A stretch of DNA of 64,000 nucleotides from Marispirochaeta sp964554875 (GTDB lineage: Bacteria > Spirochaetota > Spirochaetia > JC444 > Marispirochaetaceae), in the NCBI GenBank assembly GCA_964554875.1, contig CAZKQJ010000016.1, forward strand, positions 26,583-90,582, read 5' to 3'. The translations under genes and the position numbers were made by a program. Shown in pieces: positions 33,031-42,837 of this stretch. The stretch's first letter is position 1. Every line of letters starts with the position of its first letter. The notes below the pieces were generated by a model, which saw nothing but the letters and a program-made list of their open reading frames with translations, ran no database searches and was not told the origin of the DNA.

Positions 33031-33444
33031 ATGGCCAATCAGGGAAAATCCGTGGATGGAATCTTTTTTCTGCAGCTCGCGGTCTCTCTGTTTCTGATAG
33101 TATCCGGGCTTCTGGGGATCATGGACTACGCATCCACGGGAAGCAAACTCTCACGCTTTGTGAACGATATTTTCGGCGGCGGTAATAACGTAATTACCAT
33201 TGTGATCGCCGTGGCGGAGCTGATTTCCGGGACCATTCTGCTGGTGGGGCTTTTTCTGCTGATCCGCAACCGGACCCTCTTTTTCGCGGTCCTCTTTGTT
33301 TTTGTGCTCTGGGCTGCACGGATGCTCCTGTACTACTTCCTCAATAATTTTCTGCATCCCGATGCTCTTGTCTGGCTCCACACTATGGCCCCTGACCTTA
33401 TTGTCCTCTCCTCGCTGTGGGTAATCCTTCGCCGTTACGCCTAG
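33031..33444 (+). CDS. Small four-segment membrane protein, unknown
   Basis: 137 residues with hydrophobic segments at about 9-30, 51-72, 78-98 and 115-133. AGGAGT precedes the ATG. No family recognised. Its 3' end overlaps the Dus gene by 28 bases. Confidence 0.7.
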   Translation: MANQGKSVDGIFFLQLAVSLFLIVSGLLGIMDYASTGSKLSRFVNDIFGGGNNVITIVIAVAELISGTILLVGLFLLIRNRTLFFAVLFVFVLWAARMLLYYFLNNFLHPDALVWLHTMAPDLIVLSSLWVILRRYA

Positions 33445-34397
33445 GACCCTCCGCCGACAACTCTCCTCTCCTTGTTCTCGCTCCGCTGGAAGGGATTACG
33501 ACGGCGGTCTACCGCCGGACAGTCATGGAGATGTTCGGCGGTCTCGACGGGGCCATTGCCCCCTTTATCGGGACCATCCGGGGAGCACGGCGCTACGATT
33601 ATCACCTGCGGGATGTGCTGCCCGAAGCAAACGGGTCCCGGCCGCTGGTTCCCCAGATTCTTGGGGCCGATCCCGGTGGGGTCGAACACGTCTCCAGGGC
33701 CTGCGCCGCTCTGGGATACACCCAGGTTAACTGGAACATCGGCTGCCCGATTCCGAACATTACCCGCAAAAAGCGCGGTTCCGGCATCCTGCCCCATCCT
33801 CGGCTGATAGACGAGGTCCTCTCCCGCTGCTGCCGACCCGATCTTCCGGCCTTCTCGGTCAAGCTGCGTCTTGGTCTTGAGGACGCGGACGAGTGGCGGG
33901 AGGTTCTGAAGGTTCTGAATGATTTTCACCTGGACTTCGTAGTGCTCCATCCCAGGACGGGGCGGCAGATGTACCGGGGAGCTCCTGACCGTGATGCCTA
34001 CGGCGAATTTCTTGCCCGGTGTCGGCACCCCCTGCTCTACAGCGGCGACATTAATTCTGCTGAAGATTTCCGGGAGCTCGCTGCCCGCTTCCCCGAAACT
34101 GCCGGCTGGCTCCTTGGACGGGGCCACCTTTCCCGGCCTGTCCTGGCCCGGGAGATCAGGACCGGAAGGCGTGAGTCCTTCTCCATGAGGGAGATCGCCC
34201 GTTTTCTCCGGCGACTGGCGGACGGGTTTCTTGCAACCGGAGCCGCTCCGCAATGGGTCCTGGGAAAAATGAAACTCTACTTCGGCTACCTGAAGCACGG
34301 AAGCGACGATGCTGCACAAGCGCGGCAGTTCTGGACCGTCCTGCGAAGCTGCAGGGAGTGGGGCCTCTTTGAGACCCTGCTCCGGGAGTACCTTTAG
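33417..34397 (+). CDS. tRNA-dihydrouridine synthase family protein
   Basis: 326 residues. The FMN-barrel signatures are LAPLEGITTAVYRR, RPLVPQILG, NWNIGCPIPNITRKKRGSG (catalytic cysteine in GCP) and FVVLHPRTGRQMY. It reduces uridines in tRNA D-loops. The only plausible start is GTG 33417, inside the preceding gene; no ATG occurs before the conserved core. The lysine after the cysteine (normally K..GG) is shifted, so it may be a divergent member. Confidence 0.85.
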   Translation: MGNPSPLRLGPSADNSPLLVLAPLEGITTAVYRRTVMEMFGGLDGAIAPFIGTIRGARRYDYHLRDVLPEANGSRPLVPQILGADPGGVEHVSRACAALGYTQVNWNIGCPIPNITRKKRGSGILPHPRLIDEVLSRCCRPDLPAFSVKLRLGLEDADEWREVLKVLNDFHLDFVVLHPRTGRQMYRGAPDRDAYGEFLARCRHPLLYSGDINSAEDFRELAARFPETAGWLLGRGHLSRPVLAREIRTGRRESFSMREIARFLRRLADGFLATGAAPQWVLGKMKLYFGYLKHGSDDAAQARQFWTVLRSCREWGLFETLLREYL

Positions 34398-34421
34398 GGC
34401 ACCTGTGCACAGGCGGGCGGC

Positions 34422-34703
34422 CTATCGCCACTCCATCTCGAATAGTTTTATTCCCTCCTGGGTAAAGAAAGCCTTTAAATCGTTCACCACGCCGCGGATT
34501 TTCGCCGCCTCCTCATCCTCGCAGTAGACAATCAGTATAAAGTTTTCCTCCGGCCAGACATGGTCCCCCATCCGGGGGCCGGAGCTTCCGACCCCGTGGA
34601 CAACGGGGATCTTGGTATAGTGCTGCGCCGCTCCCGCCTCTTTCAGGGCGTCGTGAAGGTCCCCTTCTATGGAACGGTTGGCGATAATCTCGATTCTTTT
34701 CAC
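34422..34703 (-). CDS. PG0541-type PII-like transporter-associated protein
   Basis: 93 residues: KRIEIIANRSIEGDL, VHGVGSSGPRMGDHVWPEENFI and a C-terminal FTQEGIKLFEMEW. The H-x-WP/N pattern matches small PII-fold proteins found after RND pump genes, as here: it overlaps the permease gene by four bases. Thought to sense a ligand or regulate the pump; not proven. Confidence 0.75.
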   Translation of the reverse strand: MKRIEIIANRSIEGDLHDALKEAGAAQHYTKIPVVHGVGSSGPRMGDHVWPEENFILIVYCEDEEAAKIRGVVNDLKAFFTQEGIKLFEMEWR

Positions 34704-37700
34704 GATTTCTGTCTCCTTTTGAGGGCCCGCTTTTCCGCCCGGCCGTTAAAGAGGGCGTACAGAACCGGAACCAGAAAGAGGGTCAGCAGGGTTGCGACGG
34801 AAAGGCCTCCCACAACGGTTTTTCCGATGGGCTGGACCAGTTCCGCACCCTCGCCTGCAAAAAAGGCCATGGGCACCAGCGCAAGGATGGTGGTAAGGCT
34901 GGTCATGAGGATGGGGCGCAGACGGTTTCCCCCCGCTTCGATGCAGGCCTCGGTAATGGACATGCCCCGCTTGCGAAGCAGATTGGTGTAGTCTACCAAA
35001 ACGATACCGTTGTTGACGACAATCCCCACCAGCATGACCAGGCCCACGGCGGTGAAGATGCTGAAACTCTGGCCGGTCAGGATGTATATGAGGATGACCC
35101 CCACCAGTACCAGGGGGATGGTAAAAAAGATGATAAAGGGGTCCAGGAAGGATTCGAACTGGCTTGCCATGACACCGAAAACCAGCAGAATCGAGATGAT
35201 CAGGATGACTACGAACTTCATTCCGTATTCCATTAATTCCGCGTAGTCGCCGGAGTACTCCAGCACAACGTTCTCGTTGGCAGGTATTCTGTCGGCAATC
35301 AGCCTCCTGAGGCTGAGTTCCACCTCCTGGAGCTTTGCGCCCGGCGCCAGGCCTCCCTGCACATGGATGGTTCGGGTCTGGTTTTCGCGGTTTATGCTTA
35401 CCGGCCCGGTGGTTTTCCTGGTTGAGGCGAAACTGGCCAGGGGAATACGCTGCCCGGCGCTGTTGACCACAAAGATCTTTTCCAGGTCCGGGATTTCATT
35501 GCGGTCCTCCTCGGGCAGGATAACCAGAATATCGTACTCGTTGCCTTCATCGTTAAAGCGGGAGGCGATAGCTCCCTCCACGTTTGCCCGGATCTCCTGA
35601 CCTATGGAAGCCATGGTCAGGCCCAGTTCGTAGGCCCGGTCGCGGTCGATTACAATGTCCAGTTCCGGCAGTCCCTCCTGCAGAGATACCACCGGTTCGG
35701 TAATCTCGGGGATCTCCTCTTTTATCAGGTCCCGTATCCGGTAGGCGGTTTCCCTGCCCAGCTCCATGTTATCGGTTTTGACCAGCACGTCGATGGGGGT
35801 CCCGCCGCCTCCCGGACCGCCGGAGGTAAACTTGAAGACCGCCGAGGGAAACTCGTCAAAGTGGGAGCGGAGGATCTGCTCTACCTGGGTCGAGGTTTCC
35901 ACCCGCTCCTGGTAGGGCGGGAGGGTTATACTCAGGGTCCCCTTGTGGGTCTGCAGGCTCCCGAGAAAACCGAAGAAGCTTCGCTCTCCCGCCGAGACGA
36001 TCAGACTGGAATAGGCCTGGATTTCATCCCGGGCGATGTTTTCGATCTGGCGCATAACGTCCTTGGTTATCTCCAGCCTGGTTCCCAGGGGAAGCTCGAC
36101 ACTGAGCTCGATAAAGTCGTCGTCCATCTCCGGCATGAACTCGTAGCTGGCGATTGTAAGAAGAGAGAGACTCCCTGCAAAAATCAGCAGAACCAGAAGT
36201 ATGGTAAGCAGCTTGTGCCGCAGAACCCTGGTCAGGGCGCGCTTGTAGAGCTCGTCCAGGGCATTGAAAAAGCCGCCCAGAAAATCGTCGATTTTCTTTG
36301 AAAGACCTTTGCGCGGACGCTGCATGTTTGAACGGATGGGCAGATAGTGGCTGGAAAGTACCGGGACCAGGAACATGGCAACCGAAAGGGAAGAAAGCAG
36401 TGAGATAACCACTGTAAAGGAGAGACCGGCGAAGAGTTCCCCGATCATTGCCAGCTGGGACTTGAATATCGCCAGGGGCGCAAAAACGCAGATTGTCGTC
36501 AGGGTCGAGGCGACAATGGCGTTGATCATCTCCTGGGTCCCCAGGATTGCGGAGGTTTTGAGCTTTGCCCCCTTTTCGCGATAGCGGAAGATGTTCTCCA
36601 GGATAACGATTGAGTTGTCCACCAGCATACCGATTCCCAGGGCAAGCCCCGAGAGGGTCATAATGTTCAGTGTCAGGCCGGAAAAGTACATCAGCATCAG
36701 GGTAATGACAAAGGAGATGGGAATGGTCAGGCCGATAATCAGGGTGGTGCGAAAGCTCCGCAGAAAGAGAAGCAGGATTACCACGGCCAGAACACCCCCG
36801 GTTATGGCGGAACTGGAGACCTGCTGCAGGGAAGCCCGGATTATCTTGGTGGTATCGTAGATGACCGCCATCTGAACTCCCGCGGGCAGCTCGGTATTGA
36901 TGCGCCTGATACGCTCAAGAACGTTGTCGGCGGTTCTGACCGAATTGGTGCCGCTCTGTTTCTGGACGGTGAGAAAAACCCCGTCTTTTCCGTTAATAAA
37001 GATGGCGTTGGTCTCATCGGCATACCCGTCGTAGACATTGGCAATGTCTCCCAGGCGTATTGTCTGGGTGGGGCTGTATCCTGCGTTCACTGACGCGCCG
37101 GAGCTTTTCGCTTTGTAGGCGATAACCGAGTTCCGGATCTGGTCGATGGACTTAAAATCCCCGGCGGTACTGACAAGGTAGTTGATGTTACCCTCGCCGA
37201 TGGACCCCCCCGACAGAGAGACGTTCTGCTGCTGCAGCATGCCCTGGATCTGTGTCAGGGTAAGGTTGTAGGCTTCCAGACGGTTCTGGGGTACCTCCAC
37301 CCGGATAATCCGCTGACGGCCGCCCGCCACGCTGACCAGGGCAACTCCCTCGACCTGCTCCAGCCGGGGCTGGATGATCTTTTCCGCGATTTCCCGCAGG
37401 TCTTCGGGGCTCCGGTTTCCGCTGACGTTCAGGTACATGATGGGAATCATGGAGGGGTCGAACTTGAATATCTGGGGCGTCGAGGCCTCCTGCGGGAGCA
37501 TATCCTTTACGAACTCCAGCTTGTCCCGGACATCATTGGCGGCTTCCGCCATATCGGTGCCCCAGGTAAACTCGATCTGGATCATGCTGTTCCCCTCCGC
37601 GGAGGTGGAGGTAATCTCTTCTATATTGCCGACGTTGCTCAATCCCCCCTCCAGGGGACGGGTTATCCGCTTTTCCACCTCCTCCGGGCCGGCTCCGCTG

Positions 37701-37852
37701 TAGTCGGTAAAAAGCAGGAGCACCGGGGGTTCTATGTCAGGGTAGAGGTCGATGGCCAGATCGCTTACGGCGTAAAAGCCCAGGGCGATCAGCAGCACGA
37801 ATATGATGGCCGTTGTTGTGGGCCGGCCGACCACGGTTTTTGTTATACTCAT
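34700..37852 (-). CDS. RND efflux permease (AcrB/HAE-1 type)
   Basis: 1050 residues, the normal length. Two halves each have a membrane helix, a large periplasmic loop and a block of helices; GIGMLVDNSIVILENI carries the proton-relay aspartate in helix 4 (with Asn at the second position, as in many non-AcrB homologues), and TPIDVLV, GQRIPLASFA and GIVVNNGIVLVDY occur in the second half. Works with the adaptor and TolC genes that precede it in the operon to pump drugs, bile-like compounds or metabolites. Confidence 0.93.
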   Translation of the reverse strand: MSITKTVVGRPTTTAIIFVLLIALGFYAVSDLAIDLYPDIEPPVLLLFTDYSGAGPEEVEKRITRPLEGGLSNVGNIEEITSTSAEGNSMIQIEFTWGTDMAEAANDVRDKLEFVKDMLPQEASTPQIFKFDPSMIPIMYLNVSGNRSPEDLREIAEKIIQPRLEQVEGVALVSVAGGRQRIIRVEVPQNRLEAYNLTLTQIQGMLQQQNVSLSGGSIGEGNINYLVSTAGDFKSIDQIRNSVIAYKAKSSGASVNAGYSPTQTIRLGDIANVYDGYADETNAIFINGKDGVFLTVQKQSGTNSVRTADNVLERIRRINTELPAGVQMAVIYDTTKIIRASLQQVSSSAITGGVLAVVILLLFLRSFRTTLIIGLTIPISFVITLMLMYFSGLTLNIMTLSGLALGIGMLVDNSIVILENIFRYREKGAKLKTSAILGTQEMINAIVASTLTTICVFAPLAIFKSQLAMIGELFAGLSFTVVISLLSSLSVAMFLVPVLSSHYLPIRSNMQRPRKGLSKKIDDFLGGFFNALDELYKRALTRVLRHKLLTILLVLLIFAGSLSLLTIASYEFMPEMDDDFIELSVELPLGTRLEITKDVMRQIENIARDEIQAYSSLIVSAGERSFFGFLGSLQTHKGTLSITLPPYQERVETSTQVEQILRSHFDEFPSAVFKFTSGGPGGGGTPIDVLVKTDNMELGRETAYRIRDLIKEEIPEITEPVVSLQEGLPELDIVIDRDRAYELGLTMASIGQEIRANVEGAIASRFNDEGNEYDILVILPEEDRNEIPDLEKIFVVNSAGQRIPLASFASTRKTTGPVSINRENQTRTIHVQGGLAPGAKLQEVELSLRRLIADRIPANENVVLEYSGDYAELMEYGMKFVVILIISILLVFGVMASQFESFLDPFIIFFTIPLVLVGVILIYILTGQSFSIFTAVGLVMLVGIVVNNGIVLVDYTNLLRKRGMSITEACIEAGGNRLRPILMTSLTTILALVPMAFFAGEGAELVQPIGKTVVGGLSVATLLTLFLVPVLYALFNGRAEKRALKRRQKS

Positions 37853-37879
37853 AGGGTAATCCTTTCTCTGTGTCCGGTG

Positions 37880-38818
37880 TTAGAGAATGCTGTCAGCCTC
37901 TTCCAGGCCGGGAACCTCGTCGATGATACGGACCTTTGCCTGATCCTCGAGCAGGGTCTGTCCTCGGATAACCACGGTTTCTCCGGCGCGTAAACCTTCC
38001 ACTACCTCGAGTTTCTGGTCGATCAGGATGCCCGGAACAATCTCACGTGCTTCTACCCGGGAATCATCGGTAACGACGAAGATGATACTGCCCTTCTGCC
38101 GCTGGATCATGCATTCCGCGGGGATCTTTACGACCTTCTGTCTGCTTTCGATGATGATCTTTGCCTTGGCGAACATGCCCGCTTTTATGCGGCGGTCCTG
38201 CTCACGGAAAGCCAGGGTTACCGCCATGGTCCGGGTTACCGGATCGCCCACCGGACTCACCTCGCTTACGAAAGATGTGAAACGCTGCCGGGGGTAGGCT
38301 TCGAGTTCGACCAGAGCTTCCTGGCCCTTGCGGATCCGGGCTATATAACGCTCGGCGACGCCGGTTTTTATTTCCAGGCTGTCCACCTTGCTGACCGTTG
38401 CCACCGGGACTGTTGTGCTTATCAGGGCGCCGATATCCGAAGGGACCCGGGTTATTGTACCGGATATGGGACTCTTGACCGGGCTAACGGCAAAGGTCTG
38501 TCCGGGCCGGGAGGGGTCCACCTCGGCGATCACCTGGTCCTTGTGGACGTAGTCTCCCACGGTCACGTTCAGACGGAAGAGTTTTCCGCTGGTATCGGCA
38601 TAGATGTCCACGCTGGACTGGGCAACTACGTCGCCGTTGACCTCCAGGTAATCGAAAAGCTGGCCCTGGACCGCCCGGGTTACGTTGACCGCGAAGAGGG
38701 TCTCTTCCTCCTCAGCGGCATCTTTTGCACCGGGCCCCTTTCCCTGGCAGGAGACCAGAAGCAGAAGAATTGTCAGGGCAATTAATCCGCCTGTGGGGAT
38801 GCATCTTTTTCTATTCAT
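37880..38818 (-). CDS. RND periplasmic adaptor (MFP), lipoprotein
   Basis: 312 residues. The leader ends in LLLLVSC, a lipobox, so it is anchored in the inner membrane. The barrel-sandwich domain (VEVNGDVVAQSSVDIYADTSG in part, and SPISGTITRVPSDIGALIS) has no long coiled-coil hairpin between its halves, so it belongs to the short adaptor class. Located between TolC and permease genes. Confidence 0.9.
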   Translation of the reverse strand: MNRKRCIPTGGLIALTILLLLVSCQGKGPGAKDAAEEEETLFAVNVTRAVQGQLFDYLEVNGDVVAQSSVDIYADTSGKLFRLNVTVGDYVHKDQVIAEVDPSRPGQTFAVSPVKSPISGTITRVPSDIGALISTTVPVATVSKVDSLEIKTGVAERYIARIRKGQEALVELEAYPRQRFTSFVSEVSPVGDPVTRTMAVTLAFREQDRRIKAGMFAKAKIIIESRQKVVKIPAECMIQRQKGSIIFVVTDDSRVEAREIVPGILIDQKLEVVEGLRAGETVVIRGQTLLEDQAKVRIIDEVPGLEEADSIL

Positions 38819-38849
38819 GGTTTTTTCCTTTCTCGTTATTTTCAGTCTT

Positions 38850-40238
38850 TTATTCTGCAGTCTCGATTTCGCTGATGTGTCGGTTTACCGCGGCTTCCAG
38901 GTCAATGATTCCGTTAATGTAGTTGACCTTTTCCCGCAGAAGTTCGAAGCGGGCCTCCTGCAGCTTGTCTTCCGCGTCTTCCACGTCCAGCAGGGATTTT
39001 CCTCCCGCGTTGTAAGCCTCTTCCGCCAGGTTATAGGCCCTCTGGGCAAGTTCCACGTTGAGCACCTTGGCCTTGATCAGCTGTACGGATTTGTTGATGG
39101 TCTGTACCGTGGTGATAATCTCCACCTCCGCTGCCTGCAAAGCCTGGGCCAGACCTGCCCGCAGAGCCTCCCTGCCGTCCTCCGCCGCCCGTACGTCGTT
39201 GGTGGTCCCGGAAACCGGCAGCAGTTCGCTCAAGGACATGGAGAGGGTAATCGAAAAGGTGCGGCTGTCACTCCAGTCGTCCCCGGCAAAGGAGATGTCC
39301 GACCAGGGGTCCAGGTTGAATGAGTTGTCCAGGCTGTATCCGAAGCTCAGTCGGGGCAGATAGCCGGAAGAGGCAAGTCTGCGGGTGTTTTCCATCCCCT
39401 GAATTCTGGTAACCAGGGACCGGATATCCAGCCGGTCCAGAATGTATCTGCCGATAAGCTTATCCGCATCGTAGGTGCGGGGTTCCGCCTCGATCCTGCC
39501 GTCCAGTGTCAGGACTGAATCCAGATGGATTCCCAGGCTGAGTTTGAACCCGAGAAGGGACTGCTCGTATCCATCCCGGGCAATCTCCACCTGAGGTTTG
39601 AAGTTCTCCAGGGCCACCAGAGCGCTGAGGCGGGTGTACTCATCCACCAGGCCGAAGTTGTAGTTGGTGTCCGCCTGCCGGTAGCGTTTTTCCAGGGACC
39701 TCTGCTGCTGCTCCAGGATTTTGATGTTCTCCTGCTGGGTCAGCAGAGCGTAGAACTGTTTCTTGATGTTGACCGTCAGTTCCTGCCTGGTCTGTTCCAG
39801 ATCCATCAGGCCCTGGTCGTAGTCGATTACGGTCTTGCGGAAGGCGTACCAGAGCTGAGGGGTGAGGGTCAGGGAAAAGTTCAGCCCCGCGCTCAGGCTG
39901 CCGTAGGTTTCCGCCGGGGGCATTCCAGCGGGTTCGCTGAAGCGCCGCAGGGTCGACGAGACGCTTGCCGAGGGAATCAGCACGTTCCAGGCGGTGTCGC
40001 GGCTGCGTCTGCTTGTCTTTAATCCCGCTTGTTCTCTTATCAGACCCAGATTGTTCTCCATTGCCAGCTCCACCGCCTGGTCAACCGAAAGGCTGTACTC
40101 CCGGGCTTCGGGGAGTACACGCTCCTCTCCGATCATGGAGTCCATATCTTTCCGGTTTTCCGGCATGAGCTGGGCGCCGAGCTGGGCGGAAAAAAGCAGT
40201 ACCAGTGTGAACGCCGTCATGGCGCGGGTTTTTTTCAT
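38850..40238 (-). CDS. TolC-family outer-membrane efflux protein
   Basis: 462 residues with a signal peptide (MKKTRAMTAFTLVLLFSAQLGAQ, quoted in part) and two repeats of the TolC fold: LSVDQAVELAMENNLGL near the start, then long coiled-coil segments (KQFYALLTQQENIKILEQQQ; RAYNLAEEAYNAGGKSLLDV). Forms the exit channel of the RND pump. Start overlaps the regulator gene by four bases. Confidence 0.92.
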   Translation of the reverse strand: MKKTRAMTAFTLVLLFSAQLGAQLMPENRKDMDSMIGEERVLPEAREYSLSVDQAVELAMENNLGLIREQAGLKTSRRSRDTAWNVLIPSASVSSTLRRFSEPAGMPPAETYGSLSAGLNFSLTLTPQLWYAFRKTVIDYDQGLMDLEQTRQELTVNIKKQFYALLTQQENIKILEQQQRSLEKRYRQADTNYNFGLVDEYTRLSALVALENFKPQVEIARDGYEQSLLGFKLSLGIHLDSVLTLDGRIEAEPRTYDADKLIGRYILDRLDIRSLVTRIQGMENTRRLASSGYLPRLSFGYSLDNSFNLDPWSDISFAGDDWSDSRTFSITLSMSLSELLPVSGTTNDVRAAEDGREALRAGLAQALQAAEVEIITTVQTINKSVQLIKAKVLNVELAQRAYNLAEEAYNAGGKSLLDVEDAEDKLQEARFELLREKVNYINGIIDLEAAVNRHISEIETAE

Positions 40239-41443
40239 GGATGTCTCCTTTCTATTCCTTCCAGGCCTTCGCAGAACAGAACCTGGAGTGTGCGCAGGGG
40301 CGATGTCTTCTCCTGCGGTGCGGATCCGGGGGCTGCCTCTCCATAGAGGTCCATGATTTCCCGGATCAGCTGAAACCAGAGGATTGCCATAAGTCTCTCA
40401 GGAGCAAGCCCGAAACTGCGGCATTCCCTGTTTTTCATGACCTGTACAAAGCGGGGAAGCCGGTCCCGCAGTCCCTCCATACCCCCCTTTCCGCTTTTGG
40501 GGCTTTGAAAACGGAGCCAGTTCAAGGTGAGCAGAAAGGATGGGGTTTGGCAAAGATATCGTGAAATAAGCAGAATCAGGCGATAGATGGCCTCGTTTAC
40601 CGGATACTCCCCGGTACAGTAGCATGCGTACAGCCGGTCTACAGCCTCGGTGTGATCCTTAAGAATGCTGAGGATCATGGAGTTTTTGTTTCTGAAGTAG
40701 GAGTAGAGGGTGCTCTTTGAGTATCCTGCCTCCTCGGCTATTCTGCTGATGCTTGCCCCTTCGATTCCATTTTTTGCTGCCACCGCAAGGAGGGAGCTGA
40801 TTATCCTGTTTTCCTCCGGCAGGGCCCCGGGCAGCACCCGGACCTCCTTTTCGACCGTTTCGTAGGGGACTTCAGGAAGCCCCGGGGGGGCGAATCCTTC
40901 AAAAAACGAGGTTACAATAACCGGAACATAACCGGAGACTTCGGCTTCGTTCAGGCCCTTTACGGTAAGCAGATGTGCCCAGCTTAAAACATGTGTGTAG
41001 AAGTAGCGTACGCACAGGGCGCTTTCATCTTTATCGAATCCCGCTGCGGTAAAACGCGCCTGCAGATGCAGGGCTTCCTCTTTGAGGATCGGCCAGAAGG
41101 GCAGGGTTTCCCGCTGGTACTGATGATAGAGGCGCGAAATAAAGAAGCGGATAAAACCCGGATTTCCCGAAAGAAAGCCAATCAGTTCCCGGGTATAGCC
41201 TTCAATGCCCTCTTTTATGTCTTTTACTTTCAGGATCTCAAGCATTCGAACACTCTTTTCGCTGTATTTCCGGGCGAAATACTCTTCCATGGTGTCGATT
41301 ATGCTGTCTTTTCCGGGAAAATACCGATAGATGGCTGCCTTGCTTACCCCGAGCTCCCGCGCCAGGGGAGTGAGACTGGTACGGGTAAACATGCTTTTCT
41401 GCCATACGGTAAATGCGCCGGACAGGATTTTTGTTTTTTCCAT
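40235..41443 (-). CDS. Double TetR-family regulator
   Basis: 402 residues, twice the usual length, holding two complete TetR DNA-binding domains. The first is residues about 1-50 (TSLTPLARELGVSKAAIYRYF); the second begins near 207 (ASISRIAEEAGYSKSTLYSYFRNK). Each has its own ligand-binding helices. Such an internal dimer would bind one palindrome per chain or two sites. It heads the efflux operon, and a palindrome at 41502-41521 is a likely operator. Confidence 0.9.
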   Translation of the reverse strand: MEKTKILSGAFTVWQKSMFTRTSLTPLARELGVSKAAIYRYFPGKDSIIDTMEEYFARKYSEKSVRMLEILKVKDIKEGIEGYTRELIGFLSGNPGFIRFFISRLYHQYQRETLPFWPILKEEALHLQARFTAAGFDKDESALCVRYFYTHVLSWAHLLTVKGLNEAEVSGYVPVIVTSFFEGFAPPGLPEVPYETVEKEVRVLPGALPEENRIISSLLAVAAKNGIEGASISRIAEEAGYSKSTLYSYFRNKNSMILSILKDHTEAVDRLYACYCTGEYPVNEAIYRLILLISRYLCQTPSFLLTLNWLRFQSPKSGKGGMEGLRDRLPRFVQVMKNRECRSFGLAPERLMAILWFQLIREIMDLYGEAAPGSAPQEKTSPLRTLQVLFCEGLEGIERRHP

Positions 41444-41501
41444 TCCAATAGCCGTACTTTTTTTCCCGATCTTTTGGAAATCAGAAAGTTGATCTAATCA
41501 A

Positions 41502-41521
41502 GTAACCGAACGTTCGTTAAC
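41502..41521. promoter_or_regulatory. TetR-type operator palindrome
   Basis: Core CGAACGTTCG (41507-41516) is a perfect palindrome inside a longer imperfect one, about 60 bases before the double TetR gene, within the intergenic gap of 136 bases (41444-41579). Confidence 0.6.
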
Positions 41522-41579
41522 TGAATACTACAAAAAGATTGAAATTTGTTAAAGGGTCTTTCTGTTAAATTCGCATTAA

Positions 41580-41999
41580 TTATTCTTCCATTTTCGGAGG
41601 TCGACGGTACCGTTTTACCGCGCCCCGGGCCTTCTTTTTATCCATCCGCCTGGCTCTGGCGGAATAGCTGGGACGGGTCGCCTTCCGGGACTTATGGACC
41701 ACCAGCGCCCCGCTGATCAGGGAAAGCGCCCGCTCCACCGCGGTCTCCCGGTTCCTGATCTGGCTTCGGCTCTCCTGGGCCTGGACCAGGAGCGCTCCGG
41801 TGGCATCTATCCGCCCCTGGAGCCTTTCTTTGAGGCGGGAAATCTCCGCTTCCGTCAACCCGGGGAGCTGATCGAGGGGAATACGAAGCTGTACCTTGGT
41901 GTTGAGCTTGTTGACGTTCTGGCCCCCGGGTCCGCCGGAGCGGGCGAAGCGCTCCTCTCCGTTTTCGAGAATCCATTGACGCAGCAGTTCCTGATTCAT
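41580..41999 (-). CDS. arfB: Stalled-ribosome rescue hydrolase ArfB/YaeJ
   Basis: 139 residues. The class-I release-factor GGQ motif is in SGGPGGQNVNK (residues about 21-31), and the C terminus is a basic tail (RKATRPSYSARARRMDKKKARG, quoted in part) that enters the empty mRNA channel. It frees peptides from ribosomes stalled without a stop codon. Normal length. Confidence 0.92.
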   Translation of the reverse strand: MNQELLRQWILENGEERFARSGGPGGQNVNKLNTKVQLRIPLDQLPGLTEAEISRLKERLQGRIDATGALLVQAQESRSQIRNRETAVERALSLISGALVVHKSRKATRPSYSARARRMDKKKARGAVKRYRRPPKMEE

Positions 42000-42040
42000 G
42001 GTCCCATTCTGTCATGGGCGGGGCGGGACGTACAAGGCGG

Positions 42041-42781
42041 CTATCCTTGCTGTCCTTTGAGGGCATTGATGAGTTCGCCGCTTTCTCCGGTGTTCAGGTG
42101 AAGGTAACGTCCTCCGGTCTGGATCGCGAGGCGGCGGATAAGGGCCCCCGGTTCTCCCGGGGATGTATCGAGAAAGAGGTAGCGGATGCGGGGATGGAGC
42201 AGGGACGGCGCCATCTCGTAGAGTTCCTCGTGGGTCATCCGGCCCCGGGTGAGGGGTACGTTGGCCTCACCGTCGGTAAGGACCGCGATAAGCGCGGTGC
42301 CGGAACCGTCCCGGTCCAGAACCTGCAGCGCAAGCTCCCGGCTTTTTACCAGTCCCGCCGCCAGGGGGGTGGCTTCGCCGATGGAAAGGCTTGCCAGCTG
42401 ACGGCGCACCAGGGAAAGGCTGGAGGTGGGTTCCAGGACCGTGTAGGCCGATTCTCCCCGGAAGACAACCATGCCCACCTTGAGGCGCCGTACGTAGGCC
42501 TGGCTCAGAAGGTAGAGGGCGGCCCCTTTTGCTGCGGCAAGGCGCTCCGCCGAACCCATGGAGTCCGAGGCGTCCACGGTAAAGATGACCGTAAAACCGG
42601 AGGGTTCGACCCGGACAGCTTCCCGCAGGGACTCAGGGCCTATATGCAGCTTTCCCGCCGCGTCGCTGACCCCCTCCAGAGCCGCCCGGTAGATGGTATC
42701 CCGCAGGGCGATACCGCCTTTAAAGTCCCGGGCTCTCCGGCTCCGGACCTGCCGGCCCCGGCCCCGGGGGCTCTCCTCCAT
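42041..42781 (-). CDS. VWA-domain protein, ChlD/CobT-like
   Basis: 246 residues with an arginine-rich start and a von Willebrand A domain: TVDASDSMGSAERLAAAKG holds the MIDAS DxSxS, and LTDGEANVPL the conserved DGE segment. It resembles the C-terminal half of magnesium/cobalt chelatase D subunits without the AAA half. It is read 56 bases after a ChlI-like ATPase gene. The ATG at 42781 is the only usual start after that stop. Confidence 0.85.
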   Translation of the reverse strand: MEESPRGRGRQVRSRRARDFKGGIALRDTIYRAALEGVSDAAGKLHIGPESLREAVRVEPSGFTVIFTVDASDSMGSAERLAAAKGAALYLLSQAYVRRLKVGMVVFRGESAYTVLEPTSSLSLVRRQLASLSIGEATPLAAGLVKSRELALQVLDRDGSGTALIAVLTDGEANVPLTRGRMTHEELYEMAPSLLHPRIRYLFLDTSPGEPGALIRRLAIQTGGRYLHLNTGESGELINALKGQQG

Positions 42782-42837
42782 GGGCTGACCTTTCGCAGCG
42801 AAGCGGCCGTGAAAGACTTCAAGGTTCTCGGGCAGGC

